A DNA stretch of 7,196 bases, taken from the NCBI GenBank assembly GCA_903898335.1, contig CAIUEV010000086.1, positions 1 to 7,196 of the forward strand, read 5' to 3'. The position numbers were made by a program, and so were the translations under genes. Shown one piece after another: positions 5,800-7,196 of this stretch; the stretch's first letter is position 1; each line of letters begins with the position of its first letter. This stretch comes from an uncultured bacterium. Its GTDB lineage: Bacteria > Patescibacteriota > Minisyncoccia > CAIUEV01. The notes under the pieces were generated by a model. That model was not told the origin of the DNA. It searched no databases and saw only the letters and a list, made by a program, of their open reading frames with translations.

Positions 5800-6816
5800 G
5801 TGAAAAAGTTTTATGTCTTTATTTTGTTACTGTTTGTTCTCTCGATTGCCGGTTATTTTTGGGCCAGAGGAAAAATAGTCGGTCGAGCCGGAGGATCCTC
5901 CGTTGTCCAAGAAATTTCCATTAAGGAAGGAGAGGGCGTCAATGCGATAGCGACCAAACTTCAAGAAAGCGGGATCGTTTCTCATCGACTTTGGTTCGAA
6001 CTGTATATTTGGTCAAAAGACAAAGAAAATAAAATTGCGGCCGGCACTTACGAATTAAGGCCGAATATGACTATTCCGGAGATTGTTGACACCATGACAA
6101 CCGGCAAAGCTAAAAAAGAAGATGAATTTGTAACCATTATCGAGGGTTGGAATAACAGAGAAATCGGTGAGTATCTGGCGGAGAAAGGTATCGTGGGGAA
6201 AGAGGAATTCTTAGAGGAAACAAAGGCGGTTGAAAAATACAGACCTCACTTTTCCTTTCTTCAAGATTTGCCTAAAAACAGAGATTTGGAAGGTTATTTG
6301 TTTCCTGACACTTACGGTGTGATCAAGGGTAAGACCACCGTCGCTCAGTTGGTCTATAAAATGTTGTTGAATTTTGATCAAAAAATGGTTGATTCAATGA
6401 AGGAAGATATCAAGAAAAGCGGACATTCGGTTGATGAAATAATCAGAATGGCCAGCGTTATCGAGTTGGAAGTTCCTCAAGAAAAAGAAAGAAAAATCGT
6501 TTCCGGTATTTTTTGGAACAGAATTGAAGGCAAAATGCCTTTGGAATCTTGCGCCACTATCAGTTACATTACCGGAGTCAAAAAGAGACAATATTCTTTC
6601 GACGATACTCGGGTGGACTCTCCTTACAATACCTATCTGAACAGAGGTCTGCCTTTCGGCCCGATTGGCAATCCGGGCTTATCGGCCATTAAGGCGGCTC
6701 TTTATCCTCAAGAGACCGATTTTGTCTATTTTCTTTCCGATATCGAAACGGGTGAGACTTTTTTTGCCAAAACTCTTGATGAGCACGTCAGAAACAAAAA
6801 TCAACACGGTCTCTAG
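5800..6816 (+). CDS. mltG: Endolytic murein transglycosylase MltG (YceG-like)
   Basis: This 338-residue membrane-anchored lytic transglycosylase cleaves nascent glycan strands within the chain, leaving 1,6-anhydro-MurNAc ends, and is thought to end glycan polymerisation. The N-terminus is MKK followed by a transmembrane segment at about 4-21. A LysM-like region follows (about 36-105; EISIKEGEGVNAIATKL, AGTYELRPNMTIPEIVDTM). The YceG catalytic domain runs from about 110 to the end, with LEGYLFPDTY at 163-172, ASVIELE at 218-224, where E222 aligns with the catalytic glutamate of E. coli MltG, FWNRI at 238-242, LESCATISY at 248-256 and YNTYLNRGLPFGPIGNPG at 276-293. The length is normal. The start is GTG: an in-frame TAA lies at 5788-5790, and no other start precedes the membrane segment. 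No Shine-Dalgarno is visible. The gene diverges from the lipoprotein-PBP operon and is followed 38 nt later by the cytidylate kinase gene. Confidence 0.95.
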   Translation: MKKFYVFILLLFVLSIAGYFWARGKIVGRAGGSSVVQEISIKEGEGVNAIATKLQESGIVSHRLWFELYIWSKDKENKIAAGTYELRPNMTIPEIVDTMTTGKAKKEDEFVTIIEGWNNREIGEYLAEKGIVGKEEFLEETKAVEKYRPHFSFLQDLPKNRDLEGYLFPDTYGVIKGKTTVAQLVYKMLLNFDQKMVDSMKEDIKKSGHSVDEIIRMASVIELEVPQEKERKIVSGIFWNRIEGKMPLESCATISYITGVKKRQYSFDDTRVDSPYNTYLNRGLPFGPIGNPGLSAIKAALYPQETDFVYFLSDIETGETFFAKTLDEHVRNKNQHGL

Positions 6817-6854
6817 ACAAATCTATCAAATTTTAAAACTTAATTGACTTTAAG

Positions 6855-7196
6855 ATGATTATCTCCATTTCCGGTTTGCCGGGCTCCGGTAAAAGCACTG
6901 TTGCTAAAATTATGGCTGAGAAGCTGGGCTTCGAAAGGATTTATATGGGCGGAATTTTGAGAAATATCGCTGAGCAGAGAGGCCTGACGATTCTCGAGCT
7001 GCTTAAAGAAGCTGAAACCAACTCCAGCATTGATGAAGAAGCGGATAAAATGGTGACCGATTTGGGCCGAACAAAAGATAATTTTATTATTGAAAGTCGA
7101 ACCGCTTTTTACTTTATCCCCGATTCTTTCAAGGTTTTTGTTAAAGTTTCTTCTGATGAGGGGGCAAAAAGAATCTATGGCGATCTTAAAAAAGAA
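6855..7196 (+). CDS. cmk: Cytidylate kinase, archaeal type (partial, C-terminus beyond window)
   Basis: The first 114 residues of a P-loop nucleoside monophosphate kinase are present; the frame stays open to the window edge. Such enzymes phosphorylate CMP/dCMP with ATP in the cytosol. MIISISGLPGSGKST at 1-15 has the Walker A motif (GLPGSGKS, 7-14). The following AKIMAEKLG helix, the YMGGILRNIAEQRGLTILEL block at 30-49 and SSIDEEADK at 57-65 match the short archaeal-type cytidylate kinase rather than the longer classical bacterial Cmk. NFIIESRTAFYFIP at 76-89 corresponds to the NMP-binding segment, with R82 the likely phosphate contact. The ATG lies 38 nt after the mltG stop, so cotranscription is likely. 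A related adenylate kinase-like or general AAA-type nucleotide kinase is possible because the lid region is missing. Confidence 0.78.
   Translation, partial: MIISISGLPGSGKSTVAKIMAEKLGFERIYMGGILRNIAEQRGLTILELLKEAETNSSIDEEADKMVTDLGRTKDNFIIESRTAFYFIPDSFKVFVKVSSDEGAKRIYGDLKKE

Noticed and set aside
1..7196. Recoded UGA (as glycine or tryptophan), as in some Patescibacteria
   Set aside because: All genes are continuous under the standard code, none contains in-frame TGA, and tryptophan is encoded by TGG. The lack of TGA stops among six visible stops is too small a sample to mean anything.
1..7196. Defence system, CRISPR array, mobile element, tRNA or riboswitch
   Set aside because: No spaced repeats, terminal inverted repeats, transposase or integrase motifs, tRNA-like cloverleaf or long structured leader could be seen on either strand.

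Overview
This window most likely comes from a small-genome, anaerobic, fermentative bacterium of the Candidate Phyla Radiation / Patescibacteria, perhaps Parcubacteria-like. That is inference from several signs: short intergenic gaps, AT-rich leaders without Shine-Dalgarno sequences, a multisubunit-type pyruvate:ferredoxin oxidoreductase beta subunit, an archaeal-type cytidylate kinase, and stripped-down cell-wall genes. The standard genetic code fits: no gene has an in-frame TGA, and the six visible stops are four TAA and two TAG.

Layout. Positions 1-1837 are a leftward block of three genes: a secreted right-handed beta-helix protein, a small cytosolic glutaredoxin/thioredoxin-fold protein, and the N-terminal 198 residues of PorB, which runs off the left edge. 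An AT-rich gap of about 150 bp with a 10-bp tandem repeat separates this block from a rightward GT4 glycosyltransferase, whose best start is 1988. That gene converges, with a 13-nt gap, on a leftward two-gene unit of a thioredoxin-fold lipoprotein followed by a class B penicillin-binding protein (FtsI/SpoVD-like). Diverging from that unit is a rightward pair: the endolytic murein transglycosylase MltG, then the first 114 codons of a cytidylate kinase cut by the right edge.

How they work together. The right half is mainly a cell-wall module. The PBP cross-links peptidoglycan, MltG cleaves nascent glycan strands, and the lipoprotein may control the redox state of a wall-synthesis protein outside the membrane. 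The 141-bp gap between the two transcription units contains what looks like an exactly symmetric back-to-back promoter pair. Both -35 elements use the arms of one perfect 14-bp palindrome, so cross-linking and glycan-cleaving genes could be co-regulated. The left half joins central redox metabolism (PorB), a small disulfide protein and a secreted beta-helix protein. I see no tRNA, rRNA, CRISPR array, insertion sequence or phage gene, and no gene-free stretch longer than 300 bases.
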